Positions 1-7,791 of a stretch of DNA of 33,438 bases are shown here, in pieces. The translations under genes and the position numbers were made by a program. Within the stretch, counting starts at the first letter, position 1. Each line of letters opens with the position of its first letter. The notes below the pieces were generated by a model that was not told the origin of the DNA, made no database searches, and saw only the letters and a list, made by a program, of their open reading frames with translations. The stretch is from Pseudoflavonifractor sp047637855. GTDB taxonomy: Bacteria; Bacillota; Clostridia; Oscillospirales; Oscillospiraceae. Location of the stretch: assembly GCA_047637855.1 (NCBI GenBank), contig JBLJBF010000038.1, positions 1 to 33,438 on the forward strand. Direction: 5' to 3'.

Positions 1-140
1 AGTTCCTGATGAACGAGGCCCGCTACTCCTCCCTGACCCGCTCCTTCCCCGAGCGGGCTACGGAGCTCTTCGCCAAGAGCGAGGAGGCCGCGAAGGCACG
101 GTACGAGCACCTGGTCCGGCTCCAGGAGCTCTACAAGTAA
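1..140 (+). CDS. nifJ: Pyruvate:ferredoxin (flavodoxin) oxidoreductase, C-terminal end only
   Basis: The gene enters from the left edge; the reading frame begins at base 3 and ends with TAA at 138-140, giving the last 45 residues. The tail contains FPERATELF followed by EEAAKARYEHLVRLQELYK. This matches the usual C-terminus of single-chain clostridial PFOR, where an alanine/glutamate-rich helix leads into a KARYEHLVRL-type ending. PFOR is a cytoplasmic TPP and Fe-S enzyme that converts pyruvate and CoA to acetyl-CoA, CO2 and reduced ferredoxin. No catalytic residues lie in this part, so the name rests only on the tail. A strong hairpin terminator follows directly, so this is the end of its transcript. 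A diverged copy of the same tail lies 240 bp downstream. Confidence 0.8.
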   Translation, partial: FLMNEARYSSLTRSFPERATELFAKSEEAAKARYEHLVRLQELYK

Positions 141-150
141 GAACAAGCAA

Positions 151-184
151 AAAGTTCCCCCGCCCATCCGGGCGGGGGAACTTT
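151..184 (+). terminator. Rho-independent terminator of nifJ
   Basis: A 14-bp stem (151-164 with 171-184) encloses the loop CATCCG. The stem is GC-rich in its centre with an A-run on the left and CTTT on the right. It starts 10 bases after the nifJ stop codon. Confidence 0.85.
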
Positions 185-194
185 CGTCTACGTG

Positions 195-278
195 CGGCCA
201 ACGAGCCCGCGCGCAAGCGCGTACAAGCGTTTTGCGCAGCAAAACCTTAATGTGTGGGCGGACTCACTCCGCCCACAC
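195..278 (+). repeat. Dispersed two-hairpin repeat, copy 1
   Basis: The element holds a conserved core (CCCGCGCGCAAGCGCGT at about 206-222), a small hairpin at 229-245 (GTTTTGC, loop GCA, GCAAAAC) and a larger hairpin at 252-278 (10-bp stem GTGTGGGCGG with CCGCCCACAC). The same core, hairpin and hairpin order occurs in inverted orientation at 27841-27927. It lies between the two copies of the nifJ tail. No coding function is seen; a REP/MITE-like element or structured RNA is inferred. Confidence 0.6.
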
Positions 279-320
279 AGATGTAGTCTCCCGGGGTCCC
301 CGGAGGACACCGTCCGCCGG

Positions 321-380
321 GGAGGGGCCGCCAAGGCCCGGTATGAGCACCTGGTCCGGCTCCAGGAGTTCTACAAGTAA
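321..380 (+). pseudogene. Remnant of a second nifJ/PFOR gene (last 19 codons)
   Basis: The last 19 codons reproduce the nifJ tail at an exact 240-bp offset (compare 81-140), ending KARYEHLVRLQEFYK. Differences include synonymous changes (GCA to GCC, TAC to TAT), one Leu to Phe change, and Glu-Glu to Gly-Gly at the upstream edge. The similarity continues through the stop codon and the terminator. Upstream of about 321 the similarity stops and a dispersed repeat is found instead of coding sequence. This is best read as the stub of an old tandem PFOR paralogue whose body was deleted. An open frame does run from 192 through this stretch, but nothing upstream in it looks like protein. Confidence 0.65.
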
Positions 381-391
381 ACACAGGTAAA

Positions 392-423
392 AAATCTCCC
401 CGCCCATCCGGGCGGGGAGATTT
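392..423 (+). terminator. Duplicate terminator behind the nifJ remnant
   Basis: A 13-bp stem (392-404 with 411-423) has the same CATCCG loop as the terminator at 151-184. Base changes in one arm are matched by changes in the other, so the hairpin has been kept while the sequence diverged. Confidence 0.7.
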
Positions 424-490
424 CGTCTGCAGATGGCTCCTGTAGGGCCAATGTTCTCACCGGCCCGTTCCTTTTAACCCTCCTGCCCTT

Positions 491-538
491 GTAGGGGCGG
501 TCTCCGACCGCCCGCCGACGACCACAGGTCGCCCCTAC
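491..538. repeat. GTAGGGGCG inverted-repeat element
   Basis: GTAGGGGCG (491-499) is inverted as CGCCCCTAC (530-538). A nested hairpin, GGCGGT (496-501) with ACCGCC (507-512), lies inside. Short GTAGGGGCG-type palindromic elements are common between genes in clostridial genomes; that statement is general knowledge and was not searched. It is the main content of the stretch before the next gene. Confidence 0.45.
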
Positions 539-597
539 GTTGCGGCCCCTTCTATTGGGCGGGGAATGGTCCTCTTTCAGCGGCCTCGGGGGTTTGT

Positions 598-2934
598 TTA
601 ATGGGTATATGTGAAGTCCACCGTATACATGTGCACATGGTCTCCCTGCGTGACTTCAATATAGAGATAGATCGGGTTCGGATCAGTAACCGAAATGCCG
701 GTGATGGGATGCCTTACTCCGCTTGTCAGCACAACCTCCTCGCCCTGTAAGAACGAGTACCTGATCTCAACGCTTGAGTCGCCCTCTCTTGGCTCTGCGT
801 TCACAATAACATAGGGGTAAGCATAGTGCCACACGGGGTCGGGCCGTGAGAACTCCGCGTGATAGCTCATGCCGGTGTATTGCCCCTCAAGCCATTCGCC
901 TCTTTTCTCCAGGGAGAGCGTGTACTCCTGCCGCCCTCCTGCCGGATAGGTATCATATCCTATTTTTATCTCCAGGTCGGCTAAGAAGGGGATCTCTGCA
1001 AACTGCGCGGTTACCGTCACATCGGCTGGCAGCATGATGAAACAACGTCCCTCTGCATTCCATTGCCAAACCTCATACTCCGTCGTCCCGTCGGTGTATT
1101 TCAGTGTTCCGGCCACCAGTCCATAGCCCGGATCCGGCGTGACCGTCAGATTCACCGTCGTCCCCGCCGCCGCCGTTGTCGGGCTTACCTGGATGGTGCC
1201 GCCGGTAATCCCGCCGTCTACCGTCACCGTGTACAGCTGCTCGAACTGCGCCGTCACCGTCACATTCTTCCCGGGCATGGTAAAGCTGCTCCCCGGGATA
1301 ACATGGTCCGTGCCGTCGTTGTACTTCAGCGTCCCGGCCTTGAGCTGCCAGCCCGGATTCGGCGTGACCGTCAGATTCACCGTCGTCCCCGCCGCCGCCG
1401 TTGTCGGACTTGCCGTGACGGTGCCCCCTGTCAGGCTCCCCACCGTCACGGTGTATACGCTCTGCCTCGTGACCGTCACGGTATAGGTCTTCGTGGCTCC
1501 GTTCTCCGCCGTCACGGCGATATGGATGGTGTTGGTCCCCAGGTTGAGGGCAACCGTCGCGGCGTTTCCGCTCGCCACCGCTACGGTATTCACCTTCACC
1601 GCCGCGGAGCCATCCGCTACCCGCGGCGTCACCGCGAGGGAGCTCACGCCGCTCCCCACCGCCAGCGTATAGCTCGTTCCGGCGGAGGAGAATGCGGGAC
1701 TCAGGGCTCCGGCGCTGACCGTCAGGCCGCTCAGATTGGCGTTTGCCGACAGGGGCGGCGGCTCGGGCGGCGGTATCAGGGGCTTATGGGCCCTCGCAAC
1801 GTTGACGGTGTAAGTTCTCTGGCTCCCGTCCGCCTCGGTCACCTGCACCTGTACGGCATTGTCCCCCTCGTTCAGCGAAATCGCGCCCGAGGCCGTTCCA
1901 CTCTTCACCGCGGCGCCGTTGACCAAAATCACCGCAAGGGAATCAACGGCATGGGGCGTGACCGTGACCTCGCCCGTCTCATACTTTACCTCGGCGCTGT
2001 ACTGCGTCGTATCGCCCGTAAACGCGGGGGAGAGGGCGCCCGTGCTCAGGGTCAGATTCGTAAGCCCGCTTCCGTAGACAAACTCAGCCGTCGCAGGGGC
2101 GTCAAGGCCCTTGGCGTTGACTGAGACCTTGTACCGCCCCTTGGTCTCGTTCGCCATGGTATAGGAGAGGGCAAAGGTGCCGTCCTTCCTGGGAAAGAGC
2201 CCGGCCAGATACTCGGGCTTTCCCACGGGGTCGGTGATCTGGACCGACAGGGGCCTGTCTGGAACTTCGGTGAGGCCGTCCACCGTCACCAGTTTCTCCT
2301 TGTCAATGGAGGCTTTGACTTCGGTCCTCACCCCTGCGAGGAAGTAACAGACGGCGGGCGTATCGACGCCGGCGGCGCCCACATACACCGTATACCGCCC
2401 CGTCTGGGTGTTGGCGAGGGCGTAGGAGAGGCTGAACCCGCCCCCCGCGCCGCTCATGGCATACCCGGCGTACTCATCCCCACCGTCGGGCGCGGTGATC
2501 CGGACGGTGATGAGTCGCCCCGGGCCCGTCCCGGCGGCGCCGGTGACCCTGACCAGGCCGTCCACCAGTGCGGCAGACGCGTCAAGGCTGTTCACCCCGA
2601 TGAGGAAGGAGGTGGCGGCGACGTTTGCCACCCCCGCCACGCCGACCGTTACGGTGTAACGGCCGGCGGCGGTGTTGGTCAGGGTGTAGGATACGCGGAA
2701 CAGGCCGCCCGCGGCGCTGAGGCAGGTGTTCAGGTACTCAAGCTCGTCATTGGGGTCGCGCACCAGGATATTGACGGTCTGGCCGCCGCCGCCGTCGATC
2801 CTCCCGCTGATGGTGACGTGCTGATTGCTGTCCACCGTGGCCGTGACCGAGCTTAAATCCTCTCCATGGGCCGGAGCGGCCAGGGAAACCAGCAGCGCCA
2901 GAAGACATAGCACGCGCAACGCGCTCCGTTTCAA
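598..2934 (-). CDS. Secreted Ig-like / cadherin-like / InlB-like repeat protein
   Basis: A 778-residue secreted protein. Residues 1-24 form a signal peptide ending AHG. Three similar Ig-like repeats of about 88 residues follow (about 26-288), each with a GRYTVxVGAAG-type strand. Two cadherin-like beta-sandwich domains (about 291-381 and 396-490) open with LTLSTGALSPAF and LTVSAGALSPAF and close with TYTVNV/TYTVTV; a proline-rich linker separates them. Two InlB-like/Flg_new-type repeats (about 494-566 and 568-645) share TTAAAGTTVNLTVTP. The last 130 residues are unassigned. No LPXTG, SLH or membrane anchor is seen. The start is TTG at 2934, preceded by GGGAGG at good spacing; no ATG fits. It lies 36 bases behind the larger secreted gene and is probably co-transcribed. 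An extracellular adhesive or structural role is inferred from domain types only. Confidence 0.8.
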   Translation of the reverse strand: MKRSALRVLCLLALLVSLAAPAHGEDLSSVTATVDSNQHVTISGRIDGGGGQTVNILVRDPNDELEYLNTCLSAAGGLFRVSYTLTNTAAGRYTVTVGVAGVANVAATSFLIGVNSLDASAALVDGLVRVTGAAGTGPGRLITVRITAPDGGDEYAGYAMSGAGGGFSLSYALANTQTGRYTVYVGAAGVDTPAVCYFLAGVRTEVKASIDKEKLVTVDGLTEVPDRPLSVQITDPVGKPEYLAGLFPRKDGTFALSYTMANETKGRYKVSVNAKGLDAPATAEFVYGSGLTNLTLSTGALSPAFTGDTTQYSAEVKYETGEVTVTPHAVDSLAVILVNGAAVKSGTASGAISLNEGDNAVQVQVTEADGSQRTYTVNVARAHKPLIPPPEPPPLSANANLSGLTVSAGALSPAFSSAGTSYTLAVGSGVSSLAVTPRVADGSAAVKVNTVAVASGNAATVALNLGTNTIHIAVTAENGATKTYTVTVTRQSVYTVTVGSLTGGTVTASPTTAAAGTTVNLTVTPNPGWQLKAGTLKYNDGTDHVIPGSSFTMPGKNVTVTAQFEQLYTVTVDGGITGGTIQVSPTTAAAGTTVNLTVTPDPGYGLVAGTLKYTDGTTEYEVWQWNAEGRCFIMLPADVTVTAQFAEIPFLADLEIKIGYDTYPAGGRQEYTLSLEKRGEWLEGQYTGMSYHAEFSRPDPVWHYAYPYVIVNAEPREGDSSVEIRYSFLQGEEVVLTSGVRHPITGISVTDPNPIYLYIEVTQGDHVHMYTVDFTYTH
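1136..1411 (-). repeat. Internal 225-bp tandem repeat of the InlB-like domains
   Basis: A block of about 50 bases at 1136-1186 recurs almost unchanged at 1361-1411, an offset of 225 bp or 75 codons. It encodes the shared TTAAAGTTVNLTVTP stretch. The near identity at DNA level suggests recent domain duplication or gene conversion inside the gene. Confidence 0.7.
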
Positions 2935-2970
2935 ATGATTGCCTCCCTTCGTCCTATGGCCGGACCGGCC

Positions 2971-5900
2971 TTAGGACAGTGTGATAACATTGGATTTGGG
3001 GATCTGCTTGGTGGCGGCGATGCTCGTGCCGTCCCAGACGAAGAGCTTGGCGGTGTAACCCGACGCTGACGCGGGAACAGTAAAGGCACCGGTAAAGGCG
3101 ACGGTGGAGGTCCCGCTCGCCGCCACGGTGACCGTCTGGGTGCTGGAGGCCACCATGGTGCCCTTGTCGCTGTAGAGGGCCAAAATGGCGAGCACGGGCT
3201 GGGCCGTGGCGGTGTTGTTCTTCAGGGAGGCCGTGGCGCTCACCGTCTTGCCCGCCTCCAGCTTTGTCGCGTTCGCGGTGACGCCCACGGTGAAGGAGGC
3301 GGTGAGCCCGATGTCGTAGGCCGCCACGGCGCTGACGTTCAGTGTGCCCACGTCCAGGGTGATGCCGCCGGGGACATAGGTGACGGTGAGGCTGCTCCCC
3401 TGCTGCGCCGCGTTCAGCGTGGATTTGTCCGCGATGCTGGTGAGGAACTCGCCCCCAAAGCCGGAGAAGGCCACCTCCTTTGTCATGCCGCCCTCATAGG
3501 TCAAGGTCACCGCCAGACAAGACAGGTCGAGAGACGCGCCCTCGGTGTAGGAGAGGGTGGGTGCCTTTTTCAGGGTCATGGCCGTGGCCTTGACGCGGGG
3601 GACCTCCAGCGTCACGGGGACCGACTGGCGGGTATTGACGGCCACCAGTCTGTAGTAGTACGGGCTGGCCCCGGTGGCCGTGCTGTCGGTATAGGTGACC
3701 GTGTTCTTGCTCGTGATGGAGGTGATCTGCTTGTACTCCCCCTCCGCCGAATCGGCGCGGTACAGGGTGTATCCCGTCGCCTGACCCTTGGTCTGGACGT
3801 CGGTTGTCACCGGCTTCTCCCATTTGAGCTTGACAGACGTGGCCGTTCTCGTGTCCAGCTGCAGATTTTTCACCGGGGCGGGCGGGTAGTTCGCCCCCAC
3901 GGGCTGGCACAGGTAGCCCACGACCATGCAGCGCTGCTTGGAGTCCCCCACCGTCAGGTCGTAGGGGTAGGCCGCCAGGCTCCATTTGTAGCTGTAATCC
4001 CCTCTCTCCTCGGGCAGGCCCGCCACCGACCCGGCGTACATGGCGGTCTCCTCGCTGGCCTTGGTGTTGCTGTAGGTATAGCCCAGGCTGCGGCTGCCGC
4101 CCACATAGGCGCCCCCAGCCCCGGCCTTGGCCGTGAATTTCACTGTCAATTCCAGGTCAAGGGTCCGGGACTTCCCCTGGGCGATGGAGATTTCCTCCCC
4201 GGTGACATTGTTGCCGATGCCGACGCCCACGAAATTGCCGTAGTCGTCCCCGCTGGAGCCCAGCAGGACCTCGGCGCCCGTGACGTTGGAGAGACTCGTC
4301 TTGGCGGAGGGATAGGTGCGGGGGTCACCGATGGTGTGCTTGAATACCCCGCTTACGCTGGGGACGGTGGAGAGGGTCCCCGCCACCTTCTCGTAGGCCG
4401 AGACCGACATGATCCGCGTCACCGGCGAGAAGGGGACCATGATGGTAGTGTTCTCGGACTTCTGGCTCTGGGTATTGGTCACCTTGAAATAGTAGCAGTC
4501 GTAGGGCGTGGCCGAGACCACCACCGCGTTCTGGTTGTAGTAGTTCTCATAGGAGACCTGCTTGGACACCGAGGTGTACTTCTCAAAGGTGGCGGTGAAG
4601 TCGGCCCCCATCTCCATTTCCCAGCTGGCCGAGGCGATATTCCCGTAGAGCAGGTTCAGGGAGAACTCGTAGCCGCAGATGAAGCTGGCCCCCACTGAGA
4701 GCCCGTGGCTCTCCGAGCTCGACCTGCCCTTCCCGGTGCCGAACTGGGTGCTGGCGTTTCCCAGGGCCTCGTACTCATCCTCAAGCTCTGAATAATAGGG
4801 GGTGGCGGCGAGGACGGCCAGGACTGTCGGGTCGGAGAAGACAAACTCGCTGTTGGCGGGCAGGTACTCCATCTGCAGGCCCCGATCCCAGATGTCGGGG
4901 GCGCAGAGGGAGAGATAGTAGTTGTTGTCCTTGCTGTTGACCTGCTGCTGCATATAGGCGTACAGCACGCCGTCCTTCATGGAGACGGTGGTGACATAGA
5001 TGCGGCGGCCGTCGTGCCAGTTGTTGTGGTGCAGCACCACAAGCTGCTCCGAGACGTCGGCCCCGAGATCGTCCAAAGTGGCCTCGTTGAAGTTACCCGC
5101 CGCCATGTCCAGAATGTAGGTCTGGTCCTTTTTGGTGTTGGCGTTGGTGAGGTTGTTTCTCGACTTGGACTCCTTGTTGACGTCCAGGCCGGGGAGGGAT
5201 ACGTTGGTGATCACCTGCCGGTCGAACACGTCGCTCTCGGCGTTATATTTATAGATAAAGCCGCCCAGCACCACATAGGACAGGAAGGCCGCCGGGTCGA
5301 AATTCACGCACTTCACGCCCAAAGTGTTCTTCACCGCCTTGAAGTCCTCGGAGACAAAGGTATAGAGCCGATTGTCCTTCAGTCCGGTCTGGTAGCTGTC
5401 ACTCTCGGGGTCGTAGTGGAAGGTGGTAAGTCCCACGTTGTTGTCGTCCTTGCGGCCGAAGAGCCTGCCGCCGATGACCAGCGTCTTCTCCCCGGAGCCG
5501 AAGATATCCCCCATGTCCATGGCGGGCCGGTCGAAGTACACCGGGTTCTCGCCGGCGGTGGTCACCAGCTCCACCGGCGGCGCGCTGGGCTTCTTCACAT
5601 TGGTGGTGGAGCGGTAGATCAGCAGGAAGGAGCGCAGGCCCTTCTCATAGTCCTCTACGTCCGAGTCCTCGTCCACCTGGGATATGTAGGCGCGTCCGGC
5701 GGTGATGAAGAGCTCCTGGAAACCGTCGTCGTCCAGGTCGGCCGAGGCCATGCCGTTTACGTAGAGGGGCATATTGTCGCCGAACAGCCTGGTCTTGGTC
5801 TCGGCGTCCCACGAGACGCTGCCCGCTTTCAGCTCCTGCCTGCTCAGCTCGGTGAGCTTTGTGGTGGTGACCCGGTACAGGGCGATGGCCTTGCCCCGCC

Positions 5901-6624
5901 CGACGGCCACCTCGTCCTTTCCGTCGTGGTCAAAGTCGCCCGAGACGGCATGGAGGCTTCTCTCATAGTCGTTGTTTGTGGCGGAGTAGGCGAACAGGCT
6001 TGAGCTGGTGGTCGTCGTGAAGTGCACCGTGGTGGTCGGTTCGACCTTGACTATCTTGCTGCCTTCCCGCGTGGTGGCGTATTTCGTGATGGCGATGCCC
6101 ACTCTGCCGTTGGCCCCCGTGGCCCCCGGCACCCAGAACACGGTGACGGTCTCGTCCATGCCGTCGCCGTCGGTGTCGGCCGCGATGCTCACCCGCTCTT
6201 TCGCCGAGACAAAATCCGTGTCCGTCATGGTCACGGTCGTGACCCCATTCAGGATCGCGCTCTTATACCCGGTGGTAACGGCGCCGACCTTGATATCGCC
6301 GCTGCTCTTAAACAGCCAGCCCGCATAACCGGCGGGGACGCCGGTCATAAATACCTGCTTCACGCCAAACTTTGTAATTTTATTGACGCCGAAGGGGCTC
6401 TTTCTCCGGTCCACCAGCTGGCCGCTGGGGGTATAGCGCTGGGGCTGGTCGGTGGAGAAGCCCAAAGCCGTCACCGGCCCGGCCTGATCCGCGTTCAGTG
6501 TCAGGTCGCCGTTGGCGCTTGCCGCGCGGGCGGGGACAGGCGGGAGCGCGCCGGCCACCACGAGGGCGGCCAGCAGTACCGAGATCAGTCTGGAAGGGCG
6601 GGGGCGTATACCTCTGTTTCTCAT
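2971..6624 (-). CDS. Large secreted VCBS/FG-GAP, fibronectin III and Ig-like protein
   Basis: A 1217-residue secreted protein. Residues 1-35 are a signal peptide ending in an ARA/AAS cleavage region. Calcium-loop FG-GAP/VCBS-like repeats are visible at about 228-250 (GDFDHDGKDEVAVG), 293-312 (ADLDDDGFQELFITAG), and more weakly at 370-390 and 505-530, suggesting a beta-propeller. Residues about 615-900 are rich in alternating polar and hydrophobic strands with Ser, Thr and Gly and fit no family I recognise. A fibronectin type III domain follows (about 914-997), then an Ig-like domain (about 1015-1100) and a final beta-sandwich (about 1105-1217). No wall anchor is visible. The ATG is preceded by AAAGGAG. 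It follows the DUF2442 gene by 48 bases and precedes the other secreted protein by 36, so a three-gene operon is likely. Confidence 0.8.
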   Translation of the reverse strand: MRNRGIRPRPSRLISVLLAALVVAGALPPVPARAASANGDLTLNADQAGPVTALGFSTDQPQRYTPSGQLVDRRKSPFGVNKITKFGVKQVFMTGVPAGYAGWLFKSSGDIKVGAVTTGYKSAILNGVTTVTMTDTDFVSAKERVSIAADTDGDGMDETVTVFWVPGATGANGRVGIAITKYATTREGSKIVKVEPTTTVHFTTTTSSSLFAYSATNNDYERSLHAVSGDFDHDGKDEVAVGRGKAIALYRVTTTKLTELSRQELKAGSVSWDAETKTRLFGDNMPLYVNGMASADLDDDGFQELFITAGRAYISQVDEDSDVEDYEKGLRSFLLIYRSTTNVKKPSAPPVELVTTAGENPVYFDRPAMDMGDIFGSGEKTLVIGGRLFGRKDDNNVGLTTFHYDPESDSYQTGLKDNRLYTFVSEDFKAVKNTLGVKCVNFDPAAFLSYVVLGGFIYKYNAESDVFDRQVITNVSLPGLDVNKESKSRNNLTNANTKKDQTYILDMAAGNFNEATLDDLGADVSEQLVVLHHNNWHDGRRIYVTTVSMKDGVLYAYMQQQVNSKDNNYYLSLCAPDIWDRGLQMEYLPANSEFVFSDPTVLAVLAATPYYSELEDEYEALGNASTQFGTGKGRSSSESHGLSVGASFICGYEFSLNLLYGNIASASWEMEMGADFTATFEKYTSVSKQVSYENYYNQNAVVVSATPYDCYYFKVTNTQSQKSENTTIMVPFSPVTRIMSVSAYEKVAGTLSTVPSVSGVFKHTIGDPRTYPSAKTSLSNVTGAEVLLGSSGDDYGNFVGVGIGNNVTGEEISIAQGKSRTLDLELTVKFTAKAGAGGAYVGGSRSLGYTYSNTKASEETAMYAGSVAGLPEERGDYSYKWSLAAYPYDLTVGDSKQRCMVVGYLCQPVGANYPPAPVKNLQLDTRTATSVKLKWEKPVTTDVQTKGQATGYTLYRADSAEGEYKQITSITSKNTVTYTDSTATGASPYYYRLVAVNTRQSVPVTLEVPRVKATAMTLKKAPTLSYTEGASLDLSCLAVTLTYEGGMTKEVAFSGFGGEFLTSIADKSTLNAAQQGSSLTVTYVPGGITLDVGTLNVSAVAAYDIGLTASFTVGVTANATKLEAGKTVSATASLKNNTATAQPVLAILALYSDKGTMVASSTQTVTVAASGTSTVAFTGAFTVPASASGYTAKLFVWDGTSIAATKQIPKSNVITLS

Positions 6625-6672
6625 GGTCCAAAACTCCTTTATCCGAATGTTGGGACGGGCTGCTCCTTTGAT

Positions 6673-6927
6673 TTACTCCCGGATGGCGAACAGAATGTTG
6701 TCCACCGTCAGGCGAATGGGGTATTGCGCCCGCCCCGGTACGGGGGCGGGCCAGCGGATGGCCTTTTCCTCCAATGTGATGTCCTTAAAACGGCGCAGGT
6801 CTCTCAGGCTGTTGTAGGGCATGGTCTCAATCAGATCCCCCATGTGAAAGAGGATCCGGTTGCCGTGTTCAAACTCCACCAGCAAGGTATAATCGTCTCC
6901 CGGCGTTACCTTGAGCATTCTGCTCAT
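6673..6927 (-). CDS. DUF2442-type small protein
   Basis: An 84-residue cytoplasmic protein. It has the DUF2442 pattern: an N-terminal strand pair (VTPGDDYTLLVEFEHG), a central NSLRDLRRFKDITLEE segment where the family usually has LxDxxxFxxVxxE, then a W residue (IRWPAPV) and a short C-terminal helix. DUF2442 proteins are small, often linked to toxin-antitoxin-like or unknown contexts, and their biochemical role is not established. The ATG is preceded by GAGGAGG at 8 bases. It is the first gene of the run leading to the two large secreted proteins, which may mean shared transcription rather than shared function. Confidence 0.65.
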   Translation of the reverse strand: MSRMLKVTPGDDYTLLVEFEHGNRILFHMGDLIETMPYNSLRDLRRFKDITLEEKAIRWPAPVPGRAQYPIRLTVDNILFAIRE

Positions 6928-6964
6928 GAAAGTCTGCCTCCTCTCCCCGGAGATATGGAAATAA

Positions 6965-7000
6965 ATAGATCCCCCATACTGTTCAGTATAGGGGATCTAT
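6965..7000 (-). terminator. Terminator behind the MarR/small membrane protein operon
   Basis: A 10-bp outer stem, ATAGATCCCC (6965-6974) with GGGGATCTAT (6991-7000), one internal mismatch, then a further 5 pairs around a short loop. On the minus strand it is followed by a T-rich tract. It sits about 60 bases beyond the stop of the 59-residue protein and before the DUF2442 gene. Confidence 0.6.
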
Positions 7001-7061
7001 CGTTTAATTGGTATCGGCCATACGGCGGATATTGTGCCGCAAAACCAGAGCATGCTCCGCT

Positions 7062-7241
7062 TTACTGGTCCTTCCTCTGGTACAGCAGGGAGACCGCCCC
7101 GAGGACGACGCCCGCCCCGGCGCCGATGCAGAGCCACAAAACCAGGTTTTGAAGGAGCGCGCCCAGGACCACGCCCACCGCCGCGCATAGGCCGATGGAC
7201 GTTCCCAGGTTCCAGTACTCCGATATCTTGTGTTTTTTCAC
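7062..7241 (-). CDS. Small two-helix membrane protein (59 aa)
   Basis: A short gene starting at GTG (7241) with GGGGGG-type pairing bases just upstream and ending at TAA (7062-7064). The protein is MKKHKISEYWNLGTSIG followed by two hydrophobic segments (about residues 12-28 and 31-52) with repeated small residues (GLCAAVGVVLGALL and CIGAGAGVVLGAV), then a charged tail YQRKDQ. This glycine-zipper-like spacing suits packed membrane helices. It begins 30 bases after the MarR stop, so the two are almost certainly co-transcribed, and a terminator follows. The function is unknown. A membrane role under MarR control (stress, efflux partner or envelope) is inference from position. Confidence 0.75.
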   Translation of the reverse strand: MKKHKISEYWNLGTSIGLCAAVGVVLGALLQNLVLWLCIGAGAGVVLGAVSLLYQRKDQ

Positions 7242-7271
7242 GGTGATTCCCCCCAGTCATTCGTCCGCCAA

Positions 7272-7751
7272 TCATACAAAGTCCACATCTGATGCGTCCT
7301 TTTCCGCCTCCTTCCGCGCCCGGCCGTTCACAGCCTCCTCCAGCCTGCGGATCGCGCCCGACAGGGCCGCAAGCTCCCCGGGCTCAAAGCCGCTAAACAG
7401 CTCCTCCAGAAAGCCAAGCTCAATCTTCTCCCGCTGGCCCAGGTATTCCCTGCAGGAGTCGGTCAGGCTGACCCGCAGCACACGCCCGTCCCGGGTGTCC
7501 CGGTTCAGGGAGATAAAGCCCTGCTTTTCGAGAATGAGCGCCATCTTTTTCACATTCTGCCGGGTGCTCCCGATCCGCGCCCCCAGCTCGGAGAGGGTCG
7601 GCGCCCCGCTCTCACATTTCGTAATCCCCGCGAGAAAGAGCCACTGCTTCACGGTCAGATTTGCATCCAGCCGATCTCCAAAAAGCTGCAGCTTATTGGA
7701 CAGGATGAAAATGGTGCCGAAGATATATGCCTTTTCCTGCAGACTGTTCAT
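7272..7751 (-). CDS. MarR-family transcriptional regulator
   Basis: A 159-residue winged-helix repressor. The recognition region is SELGARIGSTRQNVKKMALILEKQGF, and the wing is LNRDTRDGRVLRVSLT with the DxRxxRVxLT signature of MarR proteins. A C-terminal dimer helix ends the protein. MarR regulators bind palindromic operators as dimers and release on binding a ligand or on oxidation. The gene has its own consensus sigma-A promoter at 7792-7820, and a perfect palindrome (7775-7788) covers the expected transcription start, so autorepression is likely. The only other gene in the operon is the 59-residue membrane protein. The ligand cannot be told from sequence. Confidence 0.9.
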   Translation of the reverse strand: MNSLQEKAYIFGTIFILSNKLQLFGDRLDANLTVKQWLFLAGITKCESGAPTLSELGARIGSTRQNVKKMALILEKQGFISLNRDTRDGRVLRVSLTDSCREYLGQREKIELGFLEELFSGFEPGELAALSGAIRRLEEAVNGRARKEAEKDASDVDFV

Positions 7752-7774
7752 GAATCATTCTCCCGTGCTATAAT

Positions 7775-7788
7775 GGTAACTGGTTACC
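7775..7788. promoter_or_regulatory. Candidate MarR operator
   Basis: The 14-bp perfect palindrome GGTAACTGGTTACC (half sites GGTAAC/GTTACC, centre TG) lies 3 bases downstream of the -10 box of the MarR promoter, over the expected start of transcription. This is where an autorepressor would bind. Confidence 0.6.
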
Positions 7789-7791
7789 TAT

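Noticed and set aside
5014..6003. A 329-codon plus-strand frame opposite the large secreted protein
   Set aside because: It is antisense to VCBS repeats; no ribosome site or domain.
6997..7275. A 92-codon minus-strand frame over the small membrane protein
   Set aside because: It has no ribosome site and its translation is Arg/Gly/Pro-rich, while the other frame gives a clean two-helix protein with a GTG start.
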